64,000 nt of DNA from DASZFV01 sp036494575 (lineage in GTDB: Bacteria > Myxococcota_A > Polyangia > Fen-1088). Below are positions 1-7,913 of this stretch, one piece after another. Every line of letters begins with the position of its first letter. Positions within the stretch are counted from its first letter, which is position 1. The stretch is from positions 1 to 64,000 of the forward strand of contig DASXOE010000031.1 of the NCBI GenBank assembly GCA_036494575.1, written 5' to 3'. The notes beneath the pieces are model-generated. The model did no database searches and was not told the DNA's origin. It was given only the letters and a program-made list of their open reading frames with translations. The position numbers and the translations under genes are program-made.

Positions 1-474
1 GTGTTCGCGCTCGGCGCGCTCGGCACGACGGTGTTCCTGTTCGTGAACTCGATGGTGGGCGGCTTGCTCACGCTGTCCGCGCCCGTCCTGGCCTTCATTC
101 TCAAGGGCCGCGTCTCGGCGGAGATCAAGTCCGAGGCGCGCGATCAGGCGCCGCGCGCCGTCGATCGCGTCGCGGCCATCGTGGGCCCCAAGCTCGACGA
201 GCTCGTCGACGGCTTCGGCGCGCGGCTTCTCGAGTTCGTCGCGCAGGCGGGCGAGACGCTCGGCCGCGGCATCGCCGAGGTGCTCGACCGCGCGCGCGAC
301 GAGCGCAAGGCGCGCGGCGCCGCGAGCGACTCGCGCGCCGACGTCGCCGCCGTCGACGCCGCGCTCAAGGACGTCCGCGCGCTCGACGAACGCGTCGCCG
401 ACATTCGCCAGCGCGTGTGGGAGGCGGGCGACGAGACCGGCGCGGCGGCCGACGACCCGCGCGCGGGTGCCTGA
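1..474 (+). CDS. Dynamin-like GTPase, C-terminal fragment (5' end outside window)
   Basis: This looks like the C-terminal tail of a bacterial dynamin-family protein that begins before the window. The visible 157 residues start with a hydrophobic hairpin (about residues 4-35, rich in Val, Leu, Phe and Gly), followed by a long charged helical segment rich in Glu, Arg and Ala. That arrangement matches the membrane paddle and trailing stalk helices of bacterial dynamin-like proteins. No GTPase motif is present in the visible part, so the family call rests on this tail and on the unmistakable dynamin-type GTPase next door. Its TGA stop overlaps the ATG of the next gene, which indicates translational coupling. 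The GTG at base 1 is probably an internal codon, not the start. A plain membrane-anchored coiled-coil protein is the alternative. Confidence 0.55.
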   Translation: MFALGALGTTVFLFVNSMVGGLLTLSAPVLAFILKGRVSAEIKSEARDQAPRAVDRVAAIVGPKLDELVDGFGARLLEFVAQAGETLGRGIAEVLDRARDERKARGAASDSRADVAAVDAALKDVRALDERVADIRQRVWEAGDETGAAADDPRAGA

Positions 475-3122
475 TGGGCATCATCGACCGCATCGCCGGC
501 ACGCTCGACGAGCTGGCCGGCGACGGCGAAGGCGCCGCGCGCGAAGAGATCGCGCTCGCCCTCGCCATGGCCGAGCGGGGCGACGTCGCCGAGGCGGAGG
601 CGCGCCTCGCCGACGTGGCGGCGCGCTTCCCGCGGCTCGGGGCGGCGTTCTTCCAGCTCGGCCGCCTGCGCGCGCGGCGGGGCGCCCTCGAGGACGCCGT
701 GACGGCGCTCGGCAAGGCCGTCGATCTCGACCGCGACGGGGCCGAGACGTGGGCCGTGCTCGGCGACGCGCTCGCGCGGCTCGGTCGCACCGAGCCCGCG
801 CGCGATGCCCTCCGCCACGCGCTCGCGCGCGCGGCCTCCGCCGAGCTGCGCGGCCGGGCGCACGCGACGCTCGGCCGCGTCCACGCCGACGCGGGCCAGC
901 TCGGCAAGGCCGTGCGCGACTTCCGCAAGGCGCTCGAGCTTCTGGGCGATGACCCCGAGGTCGGGCTCGCGTACGGCCGGGCCCTCGCGCGGCTCGGCGA
1001 GCCCGAGGCCGACGAGTGGCTCACGCGCGCGGCGCGCCGCGAGGGCGCCCCGCCGGCGCTCTTCGCCGAAGCCGCCGCGGCGGCCGCCGACGCGGGCCTC
1101 GCCGAACGCCTGCTGCGCGAGGGCCTCGCGGGGGCCCCCGGGGACGGCGGCCTGCGCGTGGCGCTCGCGCGTCACCTCGCGCGCGCGGGACGGGCCGACG
1201 AGGCGCTCACGCTCGCGCTCACGAGCGTCGCCGCCGACCCGACCTCGGCGCCGGCGCTCGCCGCGCTCCGCGAGGCGTACGCGGCCTCTGCGCGCTGGCG
1301 CGAAGCGCTGGCCGTCGCGCGCCGCGAGACCGACCTCGGCGTTCCCCCCGCGCCAGCGACGCGCCTCGCGCTGGCGCTCGCCGCCCACGACCGCGACGCG
1401 CTGACGCGCCTGGCGGCCAATGACGGCGACGGCGACGGCGCGGAGCTCCCCGTGGGCGCGCTCAGGTCCTTCTTGGGCGGAAGCGCGAGCGACGACGCAC
1501 TCGTGGCCCTCGCGCGCCTCGCGCCCGACGAGGCAGCGCGACGCTTCGTCGTCGCCGCGCACGCGCCGGCCCCGCCGCCCGACGGGAACCTCATCGGCAT
1601 CTTGCGGTGGGCGCACGAGCTCGCGGCGCGGACGCCCGCGCTCGTCTCGCTGGCCGTCGACGTGGGACGCGCGCTCGAGGCCTTCGATCGGCCGCTCCTC
1701 GTCGCCGTCATGGGTGAGTTCAACGCGGGCAAGTCGTCCTTCGTCAACGCGCTCGTCGGCGAGGAGATCGCGCCCACGGGCGTGACGCCCACGACCGCCA
1801 CGGTGAACGTGCTGCGCCACCGGCCCGCCGCCGGCGGCCGGGTCGTCTACCACGACGGCACCGTGCGCGACCTCGGCGCCGCCTCGGTGGGCCCGTTCTT
1901 GCGCGAGCTCTCCGAGGCGCAGGCCGCGGCCGTGCGCGTCGTCGAGATCTTCCACCCACTCGAGGCGCTCCGTCGCGTCGAGATCGTCGACACGCCCGGC
2001 CTCAACTCGATCCGCCCCGAGCACGAGAAGGTGGCGCGCGACTTCCTCGTCGAGGCGGACGCGCTCGTATGGGTGTTCGCCATCGGCCAGGCCGCGAAGG
2101 CCTCCGAGAAGGAGGCGCTCGCGCTCGCCCACGCCGAAGGCAAGCACGTCCTCGGCGTCCTCAACAAGATCGACGGCGCGAGCGACGAAGACATCGAGGC
2201 CGTGGCTCGCCACGTGCGGGGCGGCGTGGGCACGCTCGTCGACGACGTGATCCCCTTCTCGGCGACGCGCGCCCTCGAGGCGAGGCGCGCCGGGCGCCCC
2301 GACGCGGCTACGGAGGCGCTCGAGGCCGCGCTCGAGCGCCACTTCTTCGGCCGGGCGCGAGACCTCAAGCGCGCCACGGCGCTCGCGGCCCTGCGGCGCT
2401 TCGCGAGCGCGGCGCAGGCCGCCGCCCCGCCCGCGCCGGGCCTCGACTTCGGCGCGCGCCGCTCGGCCCTCGACGTCCTCGACGAACGCCTGCGCGGCGC
2501 GCTCGCCCGCGAGCGCATCGCGCTGCGCGCGCGCATCGACGAGGCCTATCGCGTCGCGGCCTTCGAGGTGCGTGACTTCGCGCGCCCCCGAGCCTGGCCT
2601 TTCGGCGAGCACCGCGCCGAGGCGGCCGACGAGCAGTTTCTCGTCGAGCTGCTCGAGGACGGCATCGAGCGCGCCGCGAAGACGACGCGCGTCGCGCTGC
2701 ACGAGACGCTCGTGCCCGACGGCCCACCGTCAGCGGGCGGCGCCGCCGCCGACCTCGTCCCCGGCGCGGCCCGAGAAGCCGCGGCGCGCGCCATCGACGC
2801 CGCCGTCGAACGTTTCGAGGCCTACGCCCACGGCGTCGTCGAAGGCGGCGCCGTCGCCGAGTTCTTCCGCTCGGAGCTGCCGCGCATCGAGCTCGACGCC
2901 GCCGCCATTCGAAACGCGCTCGCGCGTCGCGCCCCCGATCCCGAGGGCGCGCTCTTTGGCGCGCTCGCCCGCGACCTGACCGACGCGCTCCGCCACGCCC
3001 ACCGCGCGCTCGACGACGAGGAGACCGACGCCGACATCCGCCGCTTGTTGTTCGAGGAGCACCTCGAACGCCCGATCGGCGCGCTCGAGGGCGTTCTTGG
3101 CGACCTCCGCGCCTCCGATTAG
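474..3122 (+). CDS. TPR-dynamin family GTPase fusion
   Basis: Predicted 882-residue protein with two parts. Residues about 25-330 are Ala/Arg/Leu-rich helical repeats of TPR type. The GTPase domain follows, with G1 GEFNAGKSS (414-422), a G2-like TPTTATVN stretch, G3 DTPG (506-509) and G4 NKID (564-567). The C-terminal 250 residues are helical, as expected of a dynamin stalk. Bacterial dynamin-like proteins usually come as adjacent pairs that remodel or protect the cytoplasmic membrane, and here the upstream partner overlaps by one base. The start ATG at 474 is chosen because it sits in the stop codon of the upstream gene; an in-frame ATG exists further upstream but would read through that gene. 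Fusion to TPR repeats suggests recruitment to a protein partner (inference). Confidence 0.8.
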   Translation: MGIIDRIAGTLDELAGDGEGAAREEIALALAMAERGDVAEAEARLADVAARFPRLGAAFFQLGRLRARRGALEDAVTALGKAVDLDRDGAETWAVLGDALARLGRTEPARDALRHALARAASAELRGRAHATLGRVHADAGQLGKAVRDFRKALELLGDDPEVGLAYGRALARLGEPEADEWLTRAARREGAPPALFAEAAAAAADAGLAERLLREGLAGAPGDGGLRVALARHLARAGRADEALTLALTSVAADPTSAPALAALREAYAASARWREALAVARRETDLGVPPAPATRLALALAAHDRDALTRLAANDGDGDGAELPVGALRSFLGGSASDDALVALARLAPDEAARRFVVAAHAPAPPPDGNLIGILRWAHELAARTPALVSLAVDVGRALEAFDRPLLVAVMGEFNAGKSSFVNALVGEEIAPTGVTPTTATVNVLRHRPAAGGRVVYHDGTVRDLGAASVGPFLRELSEAQAAAVRVVEIFHPLEALRRVEIVDTPGLNSIRPEHEKVARDFLVEADALVWVFAIGQAAKASEKEALALAHAEGKHVLGVLNKIDGASDEDIEAVARHVRGGVGTLVDDVIPFSATRALEARRAGRPDAATEALEAALERHFFGRARDLKRATALAALRRFASAAQAAAPPAPGLDFGARRSALDVLDERLRGALARERIALRARIDEAYRVAAFEVRDFARPRAWPFGEHRAEAADEQFLVELLEDGIERAAKTTRVALHETLVPDGPPSAGGAAADLVPGAAREAAARAIDAAVERFEAYAHGVVEGGAVAEFFRSELPRIELDAAAIRNALARRAPDPEGALFGALARDLTDALRHAHRALDDEETDADIRRLLFEEHLERPIGALEGVLGDLRASD

Positions 3123-4273
3123 AGCGCCGCGATCGCGATGGCGAGCGGCGCCGCGGTCAACGACACGGTTCGCGGCGCGCCGGGCAGGCCGGTGCTCGGA
3201 TCGAGACGAAAGACGACCAGGTTCTTGCTCGCCTGGTTGGCGACGACGAGGTACGCGCCGCTCGGATCGACCGCCAGCGCCCCGGCGGCGTGGCCGCCGC
3301 TCGGCTCGTGGCCGACGAGCTTGAGGGTACCGTCGGGCCCCACGGCGAAGGTCGCGACGCTGTCGTGCCCGCGATTCGTGGCGTAGAGGAACCGACCGCC
3401 GCGCCCGAGCGCGAGATCGCTCGGACGGCTCTTGGCGCGCGCGAAGCGCTCGGGCAGCGTCGAGACGATCTGCGACGAGAGCGCCGAGAGCGCTTTGAGG
3501 TCCTCGTCGAAGACGTGGACCGAGATCGCGTCGCCTGTCTCCTCGAGGACATAGATCCAGCGCCCGCTCGGGTGGCAGGCGAAGCGCGCCGGCCCCGAGC
3601 CGGCCGGCAGCTCGAGCGGCGGCCCGGCCTTGGCCGTCAGGATGCCCGTGCCCGTGTTGAACGTGAACTGGGAGATCGTGTTCGCGCGGGTGTTGGCGAC
3701 GAAGGCGACCTGGTTCGCAGGATGCAGCGCCACGGCCACCGCGCCCGCGCCTGCCGCAAAGGTCCCGATGGCGCCGAGCGTGCCGTCGGGCTTGATGGCG
3801 AGCACCGAGACGCTGCCGCTGCCCGGCAGCGCCGCGAGGAGGTATTTCCCCGTGCCGTCAACCACAGCCCCGGAGGGGGATGCTCCCCCCGCCGCGGTCC
3901 GACCGACGGGCGTGAGCGCGCCCGTCCGGGCGTCGATGGCGAGGGCGACCGCCAGACCCGTGGCCTCGTCGACGGCGACGAGCGTTTCACGCTCGCCAGA
4001 GCGCGCGAGCGACGTGGGCGAGCGGCCGACGTCGACGCTGCCGCGCCGGCCCAGGGTGCCCGTCGCCAGGTTGAGGTGGAAGGTCACGACAGCGCCGCCC
4101 GCCAGTCCGACGTAGACGACCGTCCGGCTCTCGGCCACGGCTGCGCCCGGCGCCCCAACGACCGCCTCGCCGCTCGAGCCCCCGCGCCGGCCCCCGGCGG
4201 CCGCGCAGCCCAGGGCGAGCGACGCGACGAGGAAAATGACAGGAACGACGCGGCCAGGACCCCGGACGGACAT
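3119..4273 (-). CDS. Beta-propeller lipoprotein, lactonase/YncE-like
   Basis: Predicted 384-residue lipoprotein. The N-terminus has basic residues, a hydrophobic core and the lipobox LALGC at about residues 19-23. The mature part is a series of repeats with the pattern of a seven-bladed propeller: Gly-rich turns, then phrases such as GRFLYATNRG, GRWIYVLEE and GAYLVVANQ spaced roughly 50 residues apart. This resembles the PF10282 family (6-phosphogluconolactonase-like and YncE-like proteins). A cytoplasmic sugar lactonase role is unlikely given the lipoprotein signal, so the substrate or partner is unknown. ATG at 4273 is preferred because it starts directly before the signal peptide; an upstream in-frame start at 4330 adds a non-signal-like stretch. 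The 3' end overlaps the convergent dynamin gene by four bases. Confidence 0.75.
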   Translation of the reverse strand: MSVRGPGRVVPVIFLVASLALGCAAAGGRRGGSSGEAVVGAPGAAVAESRTVVYVGLAGGAVVTFHLNLATGTLGRRGSVDVGRSPTSLARSGERETLVAVDEATGLAVALAIDARTGALTPVGRTAAGGASPSGAVVDGTGKYLLAALPGSGSVSVLAIKPDGTLGAIGTFAAGAGAVAVALHPANQVAFVANTRANTISQFTFNTGTGILTAKAGPPLELPAGSGPARFACHPSGRWIYVLEETGDAISVHVFDEDLKALSALSSQIVSTLPERFARAKSRPSDLALGRGGRFLYATNRGHDSVATFAVGPDGTLKLVGHEPSGGHAAGALAVDPSGAYLVVANQASKNLVVFRLDPSTGLPGAPRTVSLTAAPLAIAIAAL

Positions 4274-4343
4274 GGCCGCAGGATATCGCGCCCGCCGACG
4301 CAATCTCCATCCCGAGTGACAATTGATCACCCGGGCAGGCTAT

Positions 4344-4355
4344 CCTCCATGGAGG
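4344..4355. promoter_or_regulatory. 12-bp palindrome covering the mbnP ribosome binding site
   Basis: CCTCCATGGAGG is a perfect palindrome whose right half is the GGAGG Shine-Dalgarno sequence of mbnP, four bases from its ATG. In RNA it could fold on itself and hide the RBS, or in DNA act as an operator. Just upstream, around 4315-4329, GTGA-CAATTG-A-TCAC forms a second imperfect dyad. Both lie in the 86-bp gap between divergent genes. Function is inferred only from symmetry and position. Confidence 0.3.
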
Positions 4356-4359
4356 CTCC

Positions 4360-5310
4360 ATGACGCGATTCGACCGCCGATCATCGGTTCTGCTCGCCAT
4401 CGCCGCGGTCGTCGTCCCAGTCTTGGGCGCGGTCAGCCTCGGTTGCGCCGCGAGCCCGGGCGCGCGGCCCGGCGCGGGTGGTGGCGGCTCCGGGGGTGCC
4501 GCGCGCGACGGTGGCGGTGGAACCACAGATGGCGCCGCGTTCGACGGCGCCTCCGCAAAGGCGTGCCCCCTTTCTCCCACGCCGCTCCGCACGGCCGGAG
4601 CGATGCTTTCGCTCTCCGTGGCGCCGATTCTCGAAGGCAAGCCTTTCGCCTTTGGCGAGGCCAACGCGCTCGCCTCGAGCGTCAAGGTGACGCCGCTCAA
4701 CTTCCGGTTCTACGTCTCGCACGTCTTGCTCTTGCAAACCGCTGGCGCGAGCGTGCCCGTCGACCTCGTGACGGCTACGGGCGCCGTCGAGCCCTACGGC
4801 GTCCACCTCTTCAACGCCGAGGATGCCGCCTCCGTGGTGCTGCGCGTCCTCGCGCCCGCCGGCACGTACGCGGGCCTCACCTTCACGCTCGGCCTCGATG
4901 ACGCTTGCAACTCCGGGCTGCCGGGCGACCGCATGCCGCCCCTCACCGACACGTCGCAAATGACCTGGCCGCACGCGATCGGCTACCTCTTCCTGCGCCT
5001 CGAAGACCAGCTCGACACGAGCGCAGCCGCGGACGCGGGCACGGTCGCGATTCCGACGCTCGTCCACATGGGCGGCGTGCCCGGCAGCCTGTTCGCCCCC
5101 ACGGTCACGGTCGCAGGCGCGCTCCCGCTCGCCGCCAACGCGACGACCGCGAAAACGCTCACGCTCGACGTGGGCGCCGTCTTCGCGGGCGCAGAGGCCG
5201 ACGTCGATCCGGCGACGCTCGCGATGGTTCTGCCGTTCCCCGAGGTGCAGGCCGGCGAGCGGCTGCGCCAGCACGTCTCGAAGCTGGCGCTGTTCGCGCT
5301 CGCGCCGTGA
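4360..5310 (+). CDS. mbnP: MbnP-like copper-binding lipoprotein (MbnP/MbnH pair)
   Basis: Predicted 316-residue lipoprotein with lipobox SLGC ending at Cys29, a Gly-rich linker to about residue 65, and then an MbnP-like domain. Recognisable family features are LEGKPFAFGE (91-100), the LNFRFYVSHVLLL strand and MTWPHAIGYLFLRLED (201-216). In characterised MbnP proteins the partner diheme enzyme MbnH oxidises a tryptophan to kynurenine, which helps bind copper; Trp203 in the MxWxxxxGYxFLRLE context is the natural candidate. Many relatives carry a four-Cys motif, whereas this mature protein shows only Cys69 and Cys183 besides the lipidated Cys. The gene has a GGAGG RBS and its stop overlaps the GTG start of the diheme gene, so the two are translationally coupled. 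A role in periplasmic copper handling is inferred from the family. Confidence 0.8.
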   Translation: MTRFDRRSSVLLAIAAVVVPVLGAVSLGCAASPGARPGAGGGGSGGAARDGGGGTTDGAAFDGASAKACPLSPTPLRTAGAMLSLSVAPILEGKPFAFGEANALASSVKVTPLNFRFYVSHVLLLQTAGASVPVDLVTATGAVEPYGVHLFNAEDAASVVLRVLAPAGTYAGLTFTLGLDDACNSGLPGDRMPPLTDTSQMTWPHAIGYLFLRLEDQLDTSAAADAGTVAIPTLVHMGGVPGSLFAPTVTVAGALPLAANATTAKTLTLDVGAVFAGAEADVDPATLAMVLPFPEVQAGERLRQHVSKLALFALAP

Positions 5311-6350
5311 GAGGCGCGCACAGCTTTCGCACCGGCGCGGCGCTCGCGCTCGCGGTCCTCGCCCTCGCGACGGCGGCGTGTGGTGATTCGAGCGTTCCGG
5401 TCGGGCGGCTCCTCGACGCGCAGCTCCCGACGGGCGTCGCGGGGGGAACCCTCGCGGACACGGCCCCCCCGGGCAACGCGCTCACCGAGGCGCGCGCCCA
5501 GCTCGGCAAGCGCCTGTTCTTCGACGGGCGCCTCTCGCGGACCGGCCTCGTATCGTGCTCGACTTGCCACGCGCAGGCGCACGCCTTCTCGGACCCGGCG
5601 CCCGTCTCGACCGGCGTCGACGGCCGCGTGGGCACGCGAAACGCACCCGCGCTCGTGAACCTGGCCTGGGGCACGAGCTTCTTCTGGGACGGCCGCGTCG
5701 CCTCGCTCGAGGAGCAGGCGGGCAAGCCCATCGAGAACCCGCTCGAGATGGACGCGCCGCTCGCCGACGTCGTGACGCGCGTGGGCGCCGAGGCCAGCTA
5801 CGCGCGCGCCTTCGCCGGCGTCTACGACGACGGGCTCACCGCCGAGACGCTGCGCTTCGCGCTCGCGAGCTTCGTGCGCACGCTCGTGAGCGGCGGCAGC
5901 CCCTACGATCGCCACCTCGCGGGCGACGACACGGCCTTCGACGCCGCCGCCGCGCGCGGCGAGAAGCTCTTCCTCTCGGAGCGCGGCGCGTGCTTTCACT
6001 GCCACTCGCCGGGCTCGCTCACGAACGGCGGCTACTTCAACAACGGCAGCTTCGTCGCCGGCGGCGACCCAGGCCGCCAGACGATCACGGGCCGCGCCGG
6101 CGACCTCGGCAAGTTCAAGGTGCCCGGCCTCCGGAACGTCGCCGCGAGCGCCCCGTACATGCACGACGGCTCCCTCGCGACGCTCGAAGAGGTCGTGGAC
6201 CAGTATGATCGCGGGGGCCGCGGCGATCCCAGCACCGACCCGCAGATCCGCCCGCTCGGCCTAACGGCCGGCGAGAAGGCCGACCTGCTGGCGCTCCTGC
6301 GCTCTTTCACGGACGACGTTTTCCTGGCCGATGGGCGCTATCAGCCCTGA
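5307..6350 (+). CDS. mbnH: MbnH-like diheme cytochrome c peroxidase family enzyme
   Basis: Predicted 347-residue lipoprotein with a signal peptide and lipobox TAAC at Cys25. It has two c-type heme sites: CSTCH (Cys84-His88) and CFHCH (Cys229-His233). The rest follows the bacterial cytochrome c peroxidase fold, for example GKRLFFDGRLSRTG before heme 1, VGTRNAPALVNLAW after it, and KVPGLRNVAASAPYMHDGS near the C-terminus. Members paired with MbnP are not general peroxidases; they use a bis-Fe(IV)-type state to oxidise a Trp of MbnP. The GTG start at 5307 overlaps the mbnP stop (GTGA), and the signal peptide begins immediately after it, so the start is well supported. Because heme c must be attached in the periplasm, this gene depends on a Ccm system; one ccmE is found at 42.9 kb. 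Confidence 0.87.
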   Translation: MRGAHSFRTGAALALAVLALATAACGDSSVPVGRLLDAQLPTGVAGGTLADTAPPGNALTEARAQLGKRLFFDGRLSRTGLVSCSTCHAQAHAFSDPAPVSTGVDGRVGTRNAPALVNLAWGTSFFWDGRVASLEEQAGKPIENPLEMDAPLADVVTRVGAEASYARAFAGVYDDGLTAETLRFALASFVRTLVSGGSPYDRHLAGDDTAFDAAAARGEKLFLSERGACFHCHSPGSLTNGGYFNNGSFVAGGDPGRQTITGRAGDLGKFKVPGLRNVAASAPYMHDGSLATLEEVVDQYDRGGRGDPSTDPQIRPLGLTAGEKADLLALLRSFTDDVFLADGRYQP

Positions 6351-6395
6351 ATGAGGCTTTACCCGCGGCCCGTGCCGTGGAAGATCGTGGCAGGG

Positions 6396-7052
6396 ATGAC
6401 GCGGCTCGTTCTCGGCATCGACGAAGCGGGGCGCGGACCCGCGCTCGGCGCGATGGTGCTGGCCGCCGTCGCCGTCGAGCCAGCCGCCGCGCGCCGGCTG
6501 AGCCGGGCCGGCGTCGTCGACTCGAAGAACTTTGGTGCCGGGCCCGACGCGCACGAAAAGAGGCTCGCCCTCTACGAGATCGTTCGCGCGCACGCCGCCT
6601 GGATCGCGATCGACGTCTGCGACGTCGAGGTCGTCGACGCCTACGTCGCGCGCGGCGCGCTCAACGTGCTCGAGCGCGAGCGCGCCGCCGCCTTCATCCG
6701 TGCGGCGCCTCCCTGCCGCCGCATCGTCGCCGACGGGCGGCGCCTCTTCGGCCCGCTCAGCGTCGAGTTTCCTCATCTCGAGGCGATGGATCGCGCCGAG
6801 AGCCATCACGTCGCCGTGGCCGCCGCGAGCATCTGCGCCAAGGTCCGCCGGGACGAGCTCTTCGCGTGCATCGCTGCGCGCTACGCCGACGAGTTCGGCC
6901 CCGTGCTGGGCGGCGGCTACGTCAACGCCGCGACGCGCGCCTTCGCGCGCGCGTACGTCCGCCGCCACGGCACGCTGCCGCCCGAGGCGCGCCACAGCTG
7001 GCCGTGGCAAGGCGTGCGCACGGGGAAGCGCCCGCAGCCGCGCGCGCGCTGA
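6396..7052 (+). CDS. rnhB: Ribonuclease HII
   Basis: Predicted 218-residue endonuclease that cuts RNA in RNA-DNA hybrids and single ribonucleotides in DNA. The N-terminal motif GIDEAGRGP supplies the first two acidic metal ligands (Asp9, Glu10). DSKNFG follows, then VADGRRLFGP with another Asp, and MDRAESHHVAVAAASICAKV with the fourth catalytic Asp; these are the RNase HII/H type 2 signatures. The Gly-Ala-Met after GPALG is slightly unusual. The ATG at 6396 places the motif at residue 7, as is common in the family; an in-frame ATG at 6351, immediately after the mbnH stop, would add 15 residues and cannot be excluded. The gene ends three bases from the convergent mutM. Confidence 0.87.
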   Translation: MTRLVLGIDEAGRGPALGAMVLAAVAVEPAAARRLSRAGVVDSKNFGAGPDAHEKRLALYEIVRAHAAWIAIDVCDVEVVDAYVARGALNVLERERAAAFIRAAPPCRRIVADGRRLFGPLSVEFPHLEAMDRAESHHVAVAAASICAKVRRDELFACIAARYADEFGPVLGGGYVNAATRAFARAYVRRHGTLPPEARHSWPWQGVRTGKRPQPRAR

Positions 7053-7055
7053 CCA

Positions 7056-7913
7056 TCAGGCGCGCTGGCAGCGCGGGCAGTAGAACGTCGAGCGGCCCGC
7101 GTCGACGCGGCGGCGAATCGCGCCGCCGCACGCCTGACAGGGAAGGCCTTCGCGGCCGTAGACGCGGAGCGCGGCGGCGTTGTCGCCCGCAAAGCCGTCG
7201 GCGTCGACGTAGTCGCGCAGCGTCGTCCCCCGCCGCGCGATGCCTCCTTCGAGCGTCGCGCGCACGGCGGCGAGGAGCGCGCCCGCGCGGCGCCGCACGC
7301 GGCCCGCCGGCGTCGTCGGGTGGATGCGCGCGCCGAAGAGCGCCTCGCAGACATAGATGTTCCCGAGCCCGGCGACGCGGGTCTGGTCGAGCAGGAAGGC
7401 CTTGATGGGCGCGCGGACGCCTTCGAGCGCGCGCGCGAGACCGGCGTCGTCGAGCTCGGCCAGCGGATCGGGCCCGAGCTGCGCGAGCGCGGGCAGCGCC
7501 GCGAGCGGAGCGCCGGGCGCGACCCAGCCGAAGCGGCGCGGGTCGACGAAGCGCAGCTCGTCGCCGCCCTCGAGTAAAAATACGACGTGCGTGTGCGGCG
7601 CGCGCGCCGTGGCCCCGGGCACGACGCGGAGGCGTCCCGTCATGCCGAGGTGGATGCAGACGCCGCTGTCGGTCGCGGCGGGCGCTCCATTTTCGAGTTC
7701 GGCGCCGCGCGCGGTGACGAGCGCGATGTACTTGCCGCGGCGGCGCACGTCGACCAACACGCGTCCGACGCTCACGCGACGCAGCCCGCGCAGGTCGACG
7801 GCGCGCGCGAGCCTCAGCGCGAAGCCGCTGCCCCAAACGCCCGTGATGGCGCGCCCCCGCAACGCCGGCCGCAGCCCACGCACGATCGTCTCGACCTCGG
7901 GCAGCTCAGGCAC
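7056..7913 (-). CDS. mutM: Formamidopyrimidine-DNA glycosylase
   Basis: Predicted 285-residue bifunctional glycosylase/AP lyase that removes 8-oxoguanine and formamidopyrimidines in base excision repair. It opens with MPELPEVET, where Pro2 is the catalytic nucleophile and Glu3 the general acid. The conserved Lys lies in RRRGKYIAL, the H2TH region contains IKAFLLDQTRVAGLGNIY, and a C-terminal zinc finger has the CxxC-x16-CxxC pattern (CQACGG ... YCPRCQ). Length is normal. The start is GTG, overlapping the rsmA stop by eight bases. It is the last gene of the leftward operon regulator-tsaD-rsmA-mutM. Confidence 0.95.
   Translation of the reverse strand: MPELPEVETIVRGLRPALRGRAITGVWGSGFALRLARAVDLRGLRRVSVGRVLVDVRRRGKYIALVTARGAELENGAPAATDSGVCIHLGMTGRLRVVPGATARAPHTHVVFLLEGGDELRFVDPRRFGWVAPGAPLAALPALAQLGPDPLAELDDAGLARALEGVRAPIKAFLLDQTRVAGLGNIYVCEALFGARIHPTTPAGRVRRRAGALLAAVRATLEGGIARRGTTLRDYVDADGFAGDNAAALRVYGREGLPCQACGGAIRRRVDAGRSTFYCPRCQRA

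Noticed and set aside
144..2702. Long open frame of 852 codons on the minus strand opposite the dynamin genes.
   Set aside because: It is rich in Arg, Gly, Ala and Glu with no family motif and lies antisense to a well-supported GTPase gene; typical of high-GC shadow frames.
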